From Apostichopus japonicus (Eukaryota > Echinodermata > Holothuroidea > Aspidochirotida > Stichopodidae): a stretch of 64,000 nucleotides of DNA. Below the pieces are notes generated by a model. The model was given only the letters and a program-made list of their open reading frames with translations, searched no databases and had not been told where the DNA came from. Both the position numbers and the translations under genes were made by a program. Positions 35,504 to 52,805 of the stretch are shown one piece after another. Each line of letters starts with the position of its first letter. Positions within the stretch are counted from its first letter, which is position 1. The DNA is taken from positions 28,706,166 through 28,770,165 of the forward strand of contig NC_092579.1 of assembly GCF_037975245.1 (NCBI RefSeq), read 5' to 3'.

Positions 35504-38500
35504 CATAAGTATTTTAGGTTACTATAACAACCATACCTGTAATTGTAATGACAACGTGTCAAAGAGGCTACGAACAAGTTGAAAGTTTATTTTCGCAAAA
35601 AGAAATTAAATTGTCCACACCCAGAGACCTAATATTTTCCAGGTATTAAATACATGTTAATGGCACAAATCATTCAGTCGACCTAACTCTTACATGCTGT
35701 TCCTATTCTTCGTTTATGGCAAAAATCATTATTTTTTATCGTACCGAACATATAGGTACTGACCAAACCCAATTAGATATTTCTTTGCCTGCATTAACAG
35801 CATAAAGACACACAGACGAGTTCCTTGGTGAAGAACATGATAGAAGTATATTTCACATTACACAAAACACATTTTTACCTACATACACCTAAGTACAGTC
35901 CACAAGTATAACAGCAACCTAACATAAACTACAGTATAGGAAACTTGATCTGTTGATCACATGGAATAATTTCTTTCATATGTAACAGATACCCTTTGGT
36001 CCCTACATGTCGGGGGGGGGGGGGGTAATCAACATTTTATTGTATCATTTTTTTTCACAAACTACCAGTTTTACTTTATGATATATATAGTACCATAACA
36101 ACCACTGAGCCTGAGGAAGGAGGTGAGGAAGGGATGGGCATGGTGCTGGTGCCAAGGAAGGGCGGGTTGGGGGTGGGGGAGAGGGCTCATTGAAGTAAAC
36201 AAGAGACAATTAATTGATAAATAGAAGAGACTTTTTTTTCCCCTTACTTGATGTAACTGTTGCTGAAGATTCTCATTGGTTGTTAAGATAGCTAATTGGC
36301 TCTCCAGATCCCTGCTGACTGACCTATGACCTGAAAATAAAAAAAAAAAAATAAAAAAATAGGATTAAAATGAGAGAGCACAGCATTGATGGTTTCAATC
36401 TCATTTTCAAACGTCATAGCTGGTTGTCAACTCGCAGGCCAACTTGCTGATGATTTCCGCTGCTCAGACCAACTCTTTTTTGCTTATCAAGATTATAGCC
36501 CAGTAAAACCTGTCTGCTTCTTATTAACTTCATAAACAAAATCAAACCAAAATTTCTTCCCAAGCATGGTTTCAACATCATTTGACCTTGAAAAAAAGCT
36601 ACATTAGTTAATGCATAGTAAACATGTTATTTCCAGCTAAACAAGCCTTGATTTGCCTCACGAGTATTGTGTGTCTTCTGAGGACCTCTGACCTGATGGA
36701 ATTTTATATGCTAGACCAGGGCTTGAATGAACGATCAAGAGGGGTATAGGCAACATGTTAAAGGGTGTGAAGACCCGCGCAAAAAGAAACGTCTAATGCC
36801 GGTAATCTGACCTAGTTTCAAATGAGGTGTAACAGAAGTGTTAGACACCACCATCGATCCCAGAAAATACACACACACAGCTTACTACCATCTGTAATTA
36901 GACACTAGTGTACAGTCAGTACATACAGCTGCAGTCAATGGACATCTCAGGTCCAGCTAAAGATAACAAGGTATCACGTTTCATTACTGTTCTGTCTGCA
37001 TTTTGTAGCCACACGAACAAAACGTCACTTGCAAGCAATGGAAAGTTAACTTTTTCAGATGGCCGCACGCGGTTTGGGGTGATTCTTCAATGCCTTTAAT
37101 GACAAGGTTAGCATTAGCCTAAGTTGGATTTTCTGTGAAATGACATAACAATGCAGCAAATTTAAAGACTTTGATAAATTTCACAAAGGCTTTTTCCAAA
37201 GTGAGAAAAACCGCCTTACAGAAATGACAGACAACAGGAACGATTCATAAGACCATTCGTAAAACTCTTAACTCCATGAAAGCTGTTTTCTGGCGCATAT
37301 ATCACTCAAATTTTGGACACTCTTTGAACCCTGATTTAGTTTTATAACAACGGTCTGAGAATCGAGATAATTATGAGTGCATCTACGTGTGCGGAAACCC
37401 GATGATAAAACAGACACGACAGCGGTTTCCATTGGCAACAGATGGTTTTCAGATTTGTTAGTGGTAATGGCACCAATGACATATTCCTGTGCTAGACTAT
37501 GAAATCCAGCCACTTTAACTGATGAGACTCCCTTGAGACTATGACGCCAGGGTATTACCTCAAAAACTAAAAATCTAAAATATACTTAAGCTGGAACCGA
37601 CGAAAATTATAATGATGTTCTGTGTATTATAGCAACAACATAAAATTGTAAATTTAAGTGAATTACCAAAGTTTGGGGATCCAATTAATGAAAGAGAAGG
37701 TAAACTCTGACCAGGAAGATAATACCATAGACCTAAAAAAATAGAAAGAAAAGAAAATATCCATAAAATGTTGTTAATTATATTATGTATCTCTTCAGTA
37801 ACCTAATATGTAATACAATGTTTTCATTCTTCTTAGCACAGAAAGTGATCAATTGAAAAAGACAAAAAAAAAAAAACCTTGATGAAGGCCAGACTTCTGC
37901 CCCCCCACCCCCCAAACTTTAATAGCCACTGCAAAAGAATACTAAATCTGTGAAATATGAGAAGTGAAATTCAACATAAACTAAAAATCGCTGTCTATTA
38001 AAAATGAATTTCAATAGTCATCTCAATTAATAACTTAACAGGCCATTCAATTTATCGAGGTATAATTTGTGCGTTTCACTTCAATTTTATAAGTCCTACT
38101 GCTATTATCTGCTTCATAAGAAGCTAAAGGAATATTGTATTACAGGAATGAAATTGAGCTGGCTGCTGTAAATACCTTTGGCATGGAACGTCCAGCCGTC
38201 TCGGTAATATTCGTGCATTCCTATTCTTTCCTGGAGTTTTCTCCGGCAGACTGCTTGATAAAATTTCTTAGCGATGTAGGTGTAAGAGTCGGGTATGTAA
38301 CCAGAAATACCCGAGGCGCCGTAAAACCCATTAACCTTCGACAAACCAAATATCGAAATGATTTTGTGTGGATGGATTTACATTGCTGGTAGATTCTCTA
38401 TTAGTTGTGACCTTCTCTAGTTCAGTGTTGCAAGAATAGTCAAAGACATCTGACACATAATTACTGCACATCATTTCAAGCAAGAAAACCGTGTTAATGA

Positions 38501-41500
38501 TTAGGGATTATTGGGGGTCCGGGAAAGAAAACTTAAAATAAAAAGATTGGTCATAGAAATATGCCAATTAAAATAACAGAATTTCCAAAATTGCAACCAA
38601 AATGGAAAAAGTTTGATTACCTGAGGAGATGCAAGTAATATTTCGCACTTTGCCCTCGACCTGAGTATTATTGCTTTATATTGCTGAGTGAGGTTGAAAT
38701 ATCCCGAGGCCAGGTGCAGTCTGCTGCCCTCATCCAGATTCTCCAATATTCCCGCTGTAACCTTCTGGTCCACGCATATACCCAGTGGACCCATCTGAAC
38801 AAGGGGGTAAATCCAAGTGTCCACTTTCCTCCGCCCGATGTTTGGAAGAATTTCTCCAGTTTCACGATTGCTTTGATTGCAATTCAGTTCGTTATCACTG
38901 TTCGATTCGCTCGAATCCTTGAAATCCTTGGAATCATCCGAATTTTTAGTCCTCTTATCTGTCTCCATTGCAATACCAGGCATGGATTTCTCCATTTCAT
39001 GGGAGGTGGTATTAATACTACCCCCCTGTGAACAACTTTCCTCTGAATCAATATTTCCTGCTTCTTTCAAATATGCGTTTTTACTGTTATCTTCTAAAGT
39101 TTCCGTTCCCTGACTAAATTTTTCAGACGTCCTGCTCCACCCATCGGGTGTTATGACAGATTCGATTCTAGCTTTAGCACGTTCTCTGAACTCTTTCTCA
39201 TCTCCTAAAAATTAAACAAAATTAAAAAGACACAAATGCATTTAAAAAAAAATATATGTAAGAACAAAATGAGGTACTTGTTTGGAAAAAAGGTCATACT
39301 TTTTGAAAACACGACCAATGACATCTAATGGAAATTCTTTCAAATAATTCCTTGCGATAACCAAAGATTTTTTATTCGAAGAATGAAAGCCCTTACTTTC
39401 TGCTTTCAAAATAGATTATGTTAGCAACTGATGAAGAGAAAACTGACAAAATTGTCACCTATCTATTAATTTTACCGAGCATGAATTAAAATGCTGCGAA
39501 GATCATTTCTTTTTTGGAATTTTCGGCGACAAACTTTGTCATGTAAAGGTTAACTATACTGGTCTATACCAGCAATTATTTGCCAGTTTCCTACAGAACA
39601 CATTCAACGAAGCCGGTGAAATGCAATCCAAACTTGCAATGATATTTTCCTTTACGATTTCTATTGAGGGCGGACAGGATTGATCCTTAGCTCTACAAAT
39701 TATCACAGTTTATGTGGTTGTCCCATATTTTATCAATTGCCTTGTCATTTACCTTGACTAACTTTCTCTATCATTCTCTACTTATACCTCATTTACATTT
39801 CCTTCTATATTTAGTTATCAAATGCAACAACAAGAATTTCACTCAGTGGCGTAGCTAGGGGTATTGGTCAGGAGGGGCGAGAATGGCCTGTAGGGGCGCT
39901 TCAACACTATCTAAGCGGAGCGCCACCACAGGTTGGCGCGGAGAGTACAGACATTTTTTGAGTAAAGATACTTCCTAGATCGCCGGAAATGACCCTTTCC
40001 GGGTAAGACAAAGAATAAATAGGTATCATCGCCATTTGTGACAACTTGGAAGTTTATATGGGCGTTGAAAGTACATGCGCTTCATCACAATCCCTGTGGT
40101 AAAGACCGCGGTTAGAGCATTTTGTAAGTAAATTACACCAACAAAATGTGGCAAATGTCAATAGGTAGATGAGAGCGCAATAAAAAAGTCAATAATCGGG
40201 AATAAGTAAAAAGTGGTAAAAAGCTGAAAAGGGCGCCAGCAGTCCATTTGAGTCCGTTAGGGGGGGCATCCGCCCCCCCTGACTGTATGGACGCTCCGCC
40301 ACTGATTTCACAACGATCTTAATACCTTCATACGGATGTATGCCAAAGTCTTTGTCGACAGTGAGACTGTTGTCGGCATGAAGTTGAAACGAAAAGCTAC
40401 AGATCGCTTTTACGAGCAACTCGTAGAACGAGACTAGGTGAGGGCAGGCGTCAATCCTGATGTATCTGTCTTGTCGATTGGTGAAGTAAGCATCACTGAG
40501 ATTGGCCCTGACGGAGAATAAATATTATGAGATATTTAATGAGAAATATGATGAATTAAAATTAAAAAATAAGAAATTGAAAGGATGAGCATCAATGGAT
40601 GATTATATAAATAAAAATGATAAAACATTTAAAATTAAATGACAAGGTACTGATTTAATTTTAAAGTAGAAAATTTATTGTGTTACTCATGAATAGTTTA
40701 AAGAGCAAGGAGTGGGGATGAAGGGGGAGAGGGAGGTGGGTGGGAGGGGATAAAATTGTTCATCCCTCTCTTCCATTCTTAACCCTTCCAGTAGACTTCT
40801 ATGAACTGACAAATGTAAAACATCCCATATATTGTGTTGGAAGAAGAAATGACTAATTTGTCTGTAAAATGTAGGGAAATGGGATAAAAAGAGTTTTTCA
40901 TAAATTTACAATTATGCAATAGATTAGAGCATTTGGTTTGCACACTTTATATTTAGGCCAAAGATGTCGTTTTTTTCTTCTTCTTTGCAGAAAAACAACT
41001 CACCCACTAGTGACAAAAGTGTCGTCAAAAATGTACACTTTGAGGTGGGAGAGACCAACGACCTCGTTGTATCTCTCGGGAATGAGCCTCTTCAGGATCC
41101 CCCGCAGATCAGGAGTGTGATAGAGGGCGATGTTCACCCTGCCGGGGAACTGTCTCAGGAGCGGCAACAGCATCGTCCGTGAGTTATGCTGCCCTCTGGA
41201 GCCTCGTGTGCAGTCTATTAGAATAGTTACCTCCAGATCAGGCGAGTCTAACAAAGCCTCTTGCATTGCAACGACCTGTGATGAAATCGATCCAATATGC
41301 CTGTCTGTTTGCACTGCAATGTGATGTTTCCCACCTTGCATCACCCCTCCACCCCCACCCCCCCAAAAAAAATCTCCAGATCTATATCTCTCTGTTTCTG
41401 TTCATTTTTAACTAAAAATCAAATATTTTCTAATCAACTCTTCTCTCAGCAACGATACTGGAATCTAATCAAACCATAGACTAACAAGAGCATCAGCTTT

Positions 41501-44294
41501 TCTTAGTGCACCAGTAGTAAACTTGATCCAATATAATGCATGCTTGTACTACTATATGATCCCCCTTCATCCTCCCCCATTGCCACATCTCTCCATCTTT
41601 CTCTCACATTTACAGATCAAAAATGTTCCACAAACTGAGTCTAAGTCGTTCAACTCGTCACTGAGAGATGGCAGTTGCAACGAAACGTACGATTGCATGT
41701 CCAAATCTATTGGGGTATTAGGGGTGTGGCCTATTACTGGTAAAGTTAGATTAAATAATATGTAATTACATTTCAGCTGAAAGTACTATAATATTACATT
41801 AAATCAATTCAAACTGCCCTCCCTACCCTCACCGCCCATTGTCAACCCCACTCCTATCCTCCCTTTGGCAAAATGCTGAAAATGCCTCTGAAATCATTAA
41901 TTAATATCATCTTTAAAAGGCTAATAGCAGGAATGATTTACTAGCTATTGCAAAGCAAAAGCACCAAATTATTTATGCAAATCAAGAGCTGTGAAGCAGT
42001 TTTTGCTACTTGTAAGAATCTTCCCTTTTTGTAGCATTTTTATTTAAAAACAATGTTTCCAAATCTCAGAATTGGTATAATACTGGTGATTATTCCCAGA
42101 TAATAAACTACAAGTTTCTCAAACTTCTATCTATATATATTTACCAGCTCTTGTTCCATTGCTCCTGTACCGAGATAAAGAGAGGCAAGCACCAGACGCT
42201 TCTTGGATCTTCTGATTAAGGACTAGAATAAAAGAGAAGGAGATTAATTAGATCATTTAAGTCATATCTTGCTAAGAACTATATATGCAAATGAAAACTA
42301 ACTGGGAAATTTAAACAATGAAAAAATGGCAGCTTTCTGGGGTGAATGAAATGAAACTGTAGAGTGAACCGTGTTTATACACTATGCAAGTTACTTTGGC
42401 ATCTGACTGGCGCCCCCGGCACCAACTTTATATACAGGGATATACAGTTGGTAGAGCACTGGCCTTGTAACCAAGAGGTCAGAGGTCACTGGATTGAATC
42501 CCATTCTAGCCATAAATGTCTTTGCTCTTCTTCGTTACTAAGAACGAATGCAAAACTACGCACCTGAAAGAAATATTCTCCACGCCCCACGTTTCTAACT
42601 AGGAGTGCACCCACTAGATTCTAGCTTCTGCTAGGTGGATGGGAGGGAGTGGATCAAGTGGGAAGACAAGGCAGCTGCCCCCCAACTTTAAAAAGGCAAG
42701 GGTGGGGGGGGGACCGAGTGCATTTTCCCCCACTTCCCGAACTAATGTTGCACTAGGTGATTCAGTTGCATCTATTGCAAAATTAGCAAAGGTAGTGCCA
42801 AGCAATCAAATGGTCAGTTCCCTGTTTTGTTTTATAGCCTCGTTATATATTTTAAACTTTCTCTCAAACTTGCCATAAATTTAAGAAATGATCAAAACAT
42901 TTCATCACGTATGCAATATCACATTTTTCAATACAAAGTCAAAATGTGAGAAAACCATAATCTCCAAAATTGTCAAAATGCAATGTCAAAATTTCAAGAT
43001 ACTGTAAAGCAATCAAACTTTCAAGGAAAAGTTCCAAATATCAACAGGATAGTGAAAATTTTAAGCATGAAATAAAAAATGTTAAACTTCACAGAATGAT
43101 TCAAAATTCCCACTTTGAAATTTTGACTTTTCATACAAACATTTGACTATATGTGTAAAATTTCAACCTTTCATACGAAAGTAGTACACCAAAAACATTA
43201 ATAGACAAAATTTGAGAAGAAATAATGCAAATATAAGATCAAAAGTACAGACTTCAATAAAACAACTTGACAATTTGAGGAAATAGTTACAATTTCAAGA
43301 TAACGGTCGAAAGTTTCAGATAAAAGGTCTAAATTTCAAAATCAATAAGTTTAAGAACAAAAAAAAAAGGTGGAACTTTGAGAAGAAAGGCTGAAATGCC
43401 TGATGTTTAACTTGGGTTATCTTCAAAACTAATATTCTTCTAGGATAAATCCACTAAGCTTGTTGGTTTTCTGCCCCTTCACTACCCCTTATCCCCCCGG
43501 CCCACCCTTTTGCCAACTCCCAATACCATTACAGACTCACCTTGACTGTGTTGAAGTAACTAGATGGACCAGCTAATATTGAAACAGTATCACCAGAGAT
43601 TCCAAAGACTGGAGCTTGACTATTCATCCATCTAAACTTCTCCTTCAGTATAACAGGATCCACTGCAGGCTTAGTGTAGGTATGATCACTTCTACTAGTT
43701 GATACACTTGATTTGCTGGGATGCAGACTGCCTCTGCTCAATGTTGCGCACAATCTAACAGAGAGAATAAATTGCAGACTTTGCTTCCGTTTTTTTTTGG
43801 TGATGTTCTTAAAATTGCGTGAAGCGTTTATCAGAAATTGGAATGTCCTATATTATACTTGATCATTGATTAAAGTCCTTGATTAAAGTACAGTTTGTTC
43901 AATAGAAAGCAATGTTAGAAGCACAGTTCACGTGTCCTGCCTTAATCAGTCTGGTGAAATTTTGGCCGTGCCTTATACAAGATAGGACTCGGCCACATCA
44001 GGGGCGATTTGTGCAGTACCACACCAAGGCCTAACTTTTTTACGCCTACCATATCCCTTACGCAATACGGGCCATTGGCAGGCAACTAGTAAGATCCCAT
44101 TTTGCGAGAATACTTCGATCGACGTTTTCTAGCGAATGGAGTTAAACATTGCATTTTTCAAGGTGGCATTCATTTACTGAGGCTCAAATTTTAAGTAGAC
44201 GATTAATCGTTTAATCATTCAAAATCTGTACTTACGGGGCAAAACGTGGGATAGATCGCAGCATTCTTCGCCATCTCAACATGGGCGCAGCCAT
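35041..44294 (-). CDS. PGS1: CDP-diacylglycerol--glycerol-3-phosphate 3-phosphatidyltransferase (PGS1), complete, 10 coding exons
   Basis: Exons: 44236-44294, 43541-43754, 42145-42222, 41004-41275, 40326-40507, 38621-39204, 38176-38335, 37667-37732, 36248-36330, 35041-35160. They total 1818 nt (605 residues) with all junctions in frame; human PGS1 has 556. The enzyme makes phosphatidylglycerophosphate from CDP-diacylglycerol and glycerol-3-phosphate, the first committed step towards cardiolipin in mitochondria. The first 19 residues are Arg-rich without acids, fitting a mitochondrial presequence. PLD-type motifs: HLKVYIFD (H194, K196, D201) and the second HAK (H514, K516), followed by LIGSPNFGHRSV. 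ASLYLGTG, RGSRGQHNSRTMLLPLLRQFP and ANLSDAYFTNRQDRY match the family. Oddity: residues about 291-395 form a long Ser/Asp/Asn-rich linker inside exon 6. The gene starts 76 bp from NDUFAB1. Confidence 0.95.
35414..35506. repeat. (ATT)n microsatellite
   Basis: Trinucleotide ATT/TAT run with four ATC interruptions. It lies in the intron before the last PGS1 exon. Confidence 0.95.
39844..40304. mobile_element. hAT MITE, copy 2, in PGS1 intron
   Basis: It begins CAGTGGCGTAGCTAGG and ends GACGCTCCGCCACTG, inverted repeats typical of hAT elements. Flanking 8-mers ATTTCACT (39836-39843) and ATTTCACA (40305-40312) match at 7 of 8 positions. It is 461 bp with no coding capacity. It lies only 21 bases beyond the end of PGS1 exon 5, directly downstream of that exon's splice donor. 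Confidence 0.9.
42437..42511 (+). repeat. tRNA-derived SINE head
   Basis: Box A-like ACAGTTGGTAGAGCACTGG, CTTGTAA in the anticodon-loop position and box B-like GGATTGAATCCC are in tRNA order. It resembles tRNA-Thr(TGT), but the stems contain mismatches. It lies in the PGS1 intron between exons 2 and 3. Confidence 0.6.
42890..43395. repeat. Degenerate short repeat rich in TCAAAATTTCAAG
   Basis: Dozens of variants of GTCAAAATTTCAAGATA-like words recur every 20-40 bases without strict period. Examples are at about 42975, 43120, 43160, 43285 and 43330. The stretch at 43083-43150 also has a relative at 49548-49615. It lies in PGS1 intron 2. Confidence 0.5.
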
Positions 44295-44370
44295 TTTTGT
44301 ATTTTTGTAAATGAGGGGGCGGTATACAGAAATAAGAAATAATATACGTTATTAGTGCTCGTTGATCAAC
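44295..44370. promoter_or_regulatory. Presumed bidirectional promoter / 5' UTRs of PGS1 and NDUFAB1
   Basis: Only 76 bases separate the divergent start codons. The only GC-rich motif is GGGGGCGG at 44315-44322, an Sp1/KLF-like box. No CCAAT or well-placed TATA is visible. Both starts lie in ATGGCTGC contexts, which resemble YY1 sites on opposite strands. Some transcription start sites may fall inside this interval, leaving very short 5' UTRs. Shared regulation is inference. Confidence 0.6.
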
Positions 44371-49122
<4,752 letters not shown>

Positions 49123-50300
49123 CCTCGAGAAACCCTAAATGCAGTCGATCGCTTTAGTCCGGTAGTCTCTACAAAGGGTGTTATATGTTACCATGGTGAC
49201 GGCGTGTCATGCTATGATTTTCCTACCATCATAAAACCTGATAGATCACATAAACGTTCTGATGCGGTAATCGTTTCATTTCACTTCTGTTGGAATGTAG
49301 GAGTAGAACAAGATGTAACCAAAGGAATGTAATTAATGACTTGTTGTATTACTCTTTGTTTGGTTTGTGGCATTATTATTGTTATCCAGTCATATTAAAC
49401 AGTTTGTGCAGTGTCAAGTAGGTTCTCCAATAGTAGTATAGACTCATGCCTGCTGACTGCCCCCACCCACCCCACTCTCCCCTCCCTCCCTCTCTCCCTC
49501 CTTTCCACTCCCCCACTGGTGGGGCTTCTGTGCCAAACAAAGATATTTTGAACTTCACAGAATGATTCGAATTTCCCACTCTGAAAGTTTGACATTTCAT
49601 ACCAACATTTGACGTTGAGATGTTCTCCTTGAAACATCTCTGATGCAATGGTTTGCATAATAATCATATAATGTCATTCATGAATCATTGATTGTTTCCA
49701 TTCTGGGAGTTCTAAGTTATGTTTTGAGGTTAATGAATTTTGCTTACCATTTAATATTGAAAATACTGGAAATAACGCGTTTACAGAAACTGTCATATAT
49801 CTTTGAATTTGTGTAGCAGTCTCAGCCAGTCTGGCCAATCTTTATAACATTTTGCTCTGCTCAATCTGCCAAAATTCATATCCAGCTACCGATCTCAATG
49901 TAGTTCAGGCGATTTACTTGACCATTGAATTGTAGCAAAGATATAACACACAAACGTTAAATTTTCCTCGCTCCGAATTGCTATCAATAGCCATTTGGAT
50001 ATTGCAGAGGTTGATCATCTTTCATTTTGGAACAATAAACAATTTTTATAATGAATTCAATCATATGCTTGGACAGTGATATACTAAGTTCAAAATCTAC
50101 TAGGTTCTTAAACTTTAGAACCAGGTCAAAAGCGAATCATATGATTGGCATTTTGTCGCCATTCAAAAACAGTAAACAAGCTTCTTTTACTTTGTCAGAA
50201 GATCTGCCAAGGGTAAATAATTTTTCAAGATTTTCTGAAACTTTGTTGTGATCTGTTTAGATATTGGTAAAGCATGTTATTAACAGTTCTCAATATCATA
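49123..50300 (+). other. NDUFAB1 3' UTR and flank
   Basis: The proximal part is presumably the 3' UTR. A candidate AATAAA lies at about 50034; CATATTAAAC near 49390 is a weaker alternative. 49548-49615 resembles a stretch of PGS1 intron 2 (43083-43150). There is a pyrimidine/G tract at 49460-49520. No coding exon was seen. Confidence 0.4.
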
Positions 50301-50304
50301 ATAA

Positions 50305-50470
50305 GGGGTTAATCAACGGTCTAGCGTGCGTTACTCACAGGATTAATGCACGATCGGGGGATAATGCAAGCGATGCACGAGGGCGGAGCCCGAGTGCATC
50401 CAGCGATAGCATTAACACCCGGAGTGCATTAATCATGTGAGTAACGCACGCTAGACCGTTGATTAACCCC
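50305..50470. mobile_element. Foldback element with 35-bp inverted arms
   Basis: Left arm 50305-50339 starts GGGGTTAATCAACGGTCTAG. Right arm 50436-50470 ends CTAGACCGTTGATTAACCCC. The arms are an exact inverted pair for about 35 bases. The centre has a second inverted pair round GATGCACGAGGGCGGAGCCCGAGTGCATC. A clear target duplication was not found. Confidence 0.75.
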
Positions 50471-50559
50471 GTTCATTCATACATTACCATTTGTGTGGGG
50501 AAAAAATCATAAAACAAAACATTTTTGGTTACATATAACCAAAGATTTATTAAAGTGAT

Positions 50560-50620
50560 GCCCCGTAATTTGACCGTGCGTTACTCACAGGATTAACCAC
50601 GGTCAGCTGACCTGAATGGA
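50560..50620. repeat. Partial relative of the foldback arm
   Basis: GACCGTGCGTTACTCACAGG followed by ATTAA repeats the inner part of the 50305-50339 arm. CCACGGTCA then closes it as a small inverted repeat. It may be a decayed second copy. Confidence 0.6.
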
Positions 50621-50639
50621 CCAATAGGATTTAGGAATC

Positions 50640-52437
50640 TTTACTAAGTATGAATGAACATTCATTAATCTTTTTAAGCAAAAGTGAAAGGGGGTGGGGC
50701 TGGGGTGGGGGACACTTACCATTCTCAAGATTGTAGTCAGTTAACCATAAATATGTATGAACCATTTGCTTTTGAATGATTTAAAGATTATTGTAAGCAC
50801 TGATGGCTATTCAAAGTAGATTTGTACATGTAAGACACTTGTATAATTTTTAATTGTCCATCATGGCCTCCCATGTAACATTCGTGGCAAAACCATGAGC
50901 ATGAATGCGCGCACCCTTTTGTGGATTCAGTAAACCTTTACAGTTTGTAAGTTTGCATCATTCAATGTTTGAAGTCTATTTCGGCAATTTCAAAATAAAT
51001 TATATGTTGCCATACATGGTTTCTTCAGTGTGTACTTTGTTCTTTATAAAATGGTATTTCCATCTAAGTAATGTCTTCACTACCCCCTCCCCCACCCCCT
51101 CCGCCTCCCGACGTCCACAGGAAGCAAAGAAAGTAGCGAGGCAACTTACAATTCCCTTACGCTTATTATTACTGTTGTTGGATATTCTATCATTGCTTAC
51201 AAGCAAGAATAAATATGCATGAACACTCTCGCAAAGGGAACCTTAGTGATGTCATGTGCTGTTGAGTTTACCAGAAAAATGATTTCCAATATCATAGTTA
51301 CGTCAGGAAAGAAACATATCTGTTTGAGTGCATTTCTCGTATTTTTTTCTGATACAGGAAATTATACTTTGAACATTAATGTCGCCAGCAATTCTGAGTT
51401 GGAGGCACACATATTATGAGACCTGGGGGTGGGGGCAATATAAGGAGGGGGGAAAACAGTATAAGAAGGAGCCTGATGTTTGTGTCCTGTTACCAGTTAA
51501 GTTTATTGTACACATTGTGGTGGCAAACACTTGATAGGTGTTTCCATGGGGATGAGTGTCTCAGTCAACCAGTATAAGTCAGCGGTCAAAGGTTACATCG
51601 CGAACTTAACGGGATACGATCTACACTAATCTGTGTTAACCATCTTATTTGGAATTGATTTCCGAACATTACCCGAACTTATCCCGTGACATCCTTCTAT
51701 GGGGATGTACCAAAAGCATAGATGAATCTCCTTTGGTTTGTATGAAATTTCAAATACTATAGGACTGTCGGAAGTGAGCGATACTTTTCATCTCATTTGT
51801 TCACATATACATCAGTACTGACCAATTAAGAAGTAATTAAAGTAATACTAAATTTGTACAAGACAGAGCAAAGTGGATGACATGTAAATACGCACAAACA
51901 TTCAAAAGACACGTCAGTAACCGAAGACTTCTTTTAGGAATTAAGTCTAGGAGGCCTACATAGAACTTAATTATGTGTTCATTTCACAGAGATCATAAAC
52001 ATATACGTCATTAGAATGGAAAAGTATGCAATCGTTTCCTTTACAATTAGGTAACTACTAAATATTCCATTCAAAGGATCTGTTATTGTGTAGACGACCT
52101 TTCATTTTTTTTGCATATTATTTTGCATACTGTACATCCGTTTCCGCTAAAAATCAACTTTGAAATGATCTCAACGGAAATAGACACGCCTAGAATGTCC
52201 GTTTGTGGTATTTCGTTTTGACGGCGGTTGATCGTAAGCCTAACGGTATAATGGTATAGTGTGATGTGTGATGTAGTTTGGAGTCTCGCCAGGCATTTAA
52301 ACATGAATGTAATAGGTGTCGTTTTTTTCCAGAGAAATTGGCCGGTATTACACAAAAGGTCACAGGGATTGTTGACTGTTTTTGTAAGCAATGTATCCTT
52401 TAAAAAAGGGGGAACGATTATTAAGGGATATTTTTTG
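50640..52437. other. Intergenic, no gene recognised
   Basis: No splice-flanked exon or protein family was recognised. Short G/C-rich tracts lie at 50690, 51085 and 51425. Confidence 0.5.
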
Positions 52438-52805
52438 CAGTGGCGTAGGAAGGTACTTTTGAGTGGGGGGGCTGAAGACTGATGGCCGGCCTGGGGGAGG
52501 GGTCTAAGGGGAGGGGGTGTCCCCTCCCCTTTGGAATTTTTTGCATTTCCAGGTAGCCTCAGATGCAATTTGGTGCAATATAGCACACTTCAACACCCAC
52601 TCCATTTTGTAAACTTAATTTTGTATTTTCACCAGGCCTTAGATGCAATTTGGTGCTCCAAATGAGATTTTTTTTCTCATTTGGAAATGAAAAAGGGGTT
52701 TTCTGACTTGCGAAGCGGGGGGGGGGCGGAATGATACTTCCGCCCCTCCACATTTTTCACTAGGGGGGCTGACGCCCCCAGCCCCCCCCGGTTCCTACGC
52801 CCTTG
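52438..52805. mobile_element. hAT MITE, third family
   Basis: It begins CAGTGGCGTAGGAAGG and ends CCGGTTCCTACGCCCTTG, inverted repeats. It is flanked by a perfect 8-bp duplication ATTTTTTG (52430-52437 and 52806-52813). Inside, AGATGCAATTTGGTGC occurs twice (about 52561 and 52640), marking an internal duplication. It has no coding capacity. Confidence 0.9.

Noticed and set aside
42437-42511. Functional tRNA-Thr gene
   Set aside because: The anticodon and acceptor stems contain mismatches; it is more likely a tRNA-derived SINE.
52083-52753. Minus-strand frames over 52083-52753
   Set aside because: They cross the MITE at 52438-52805 and its flank, and contain poly-Pro from C tracts.
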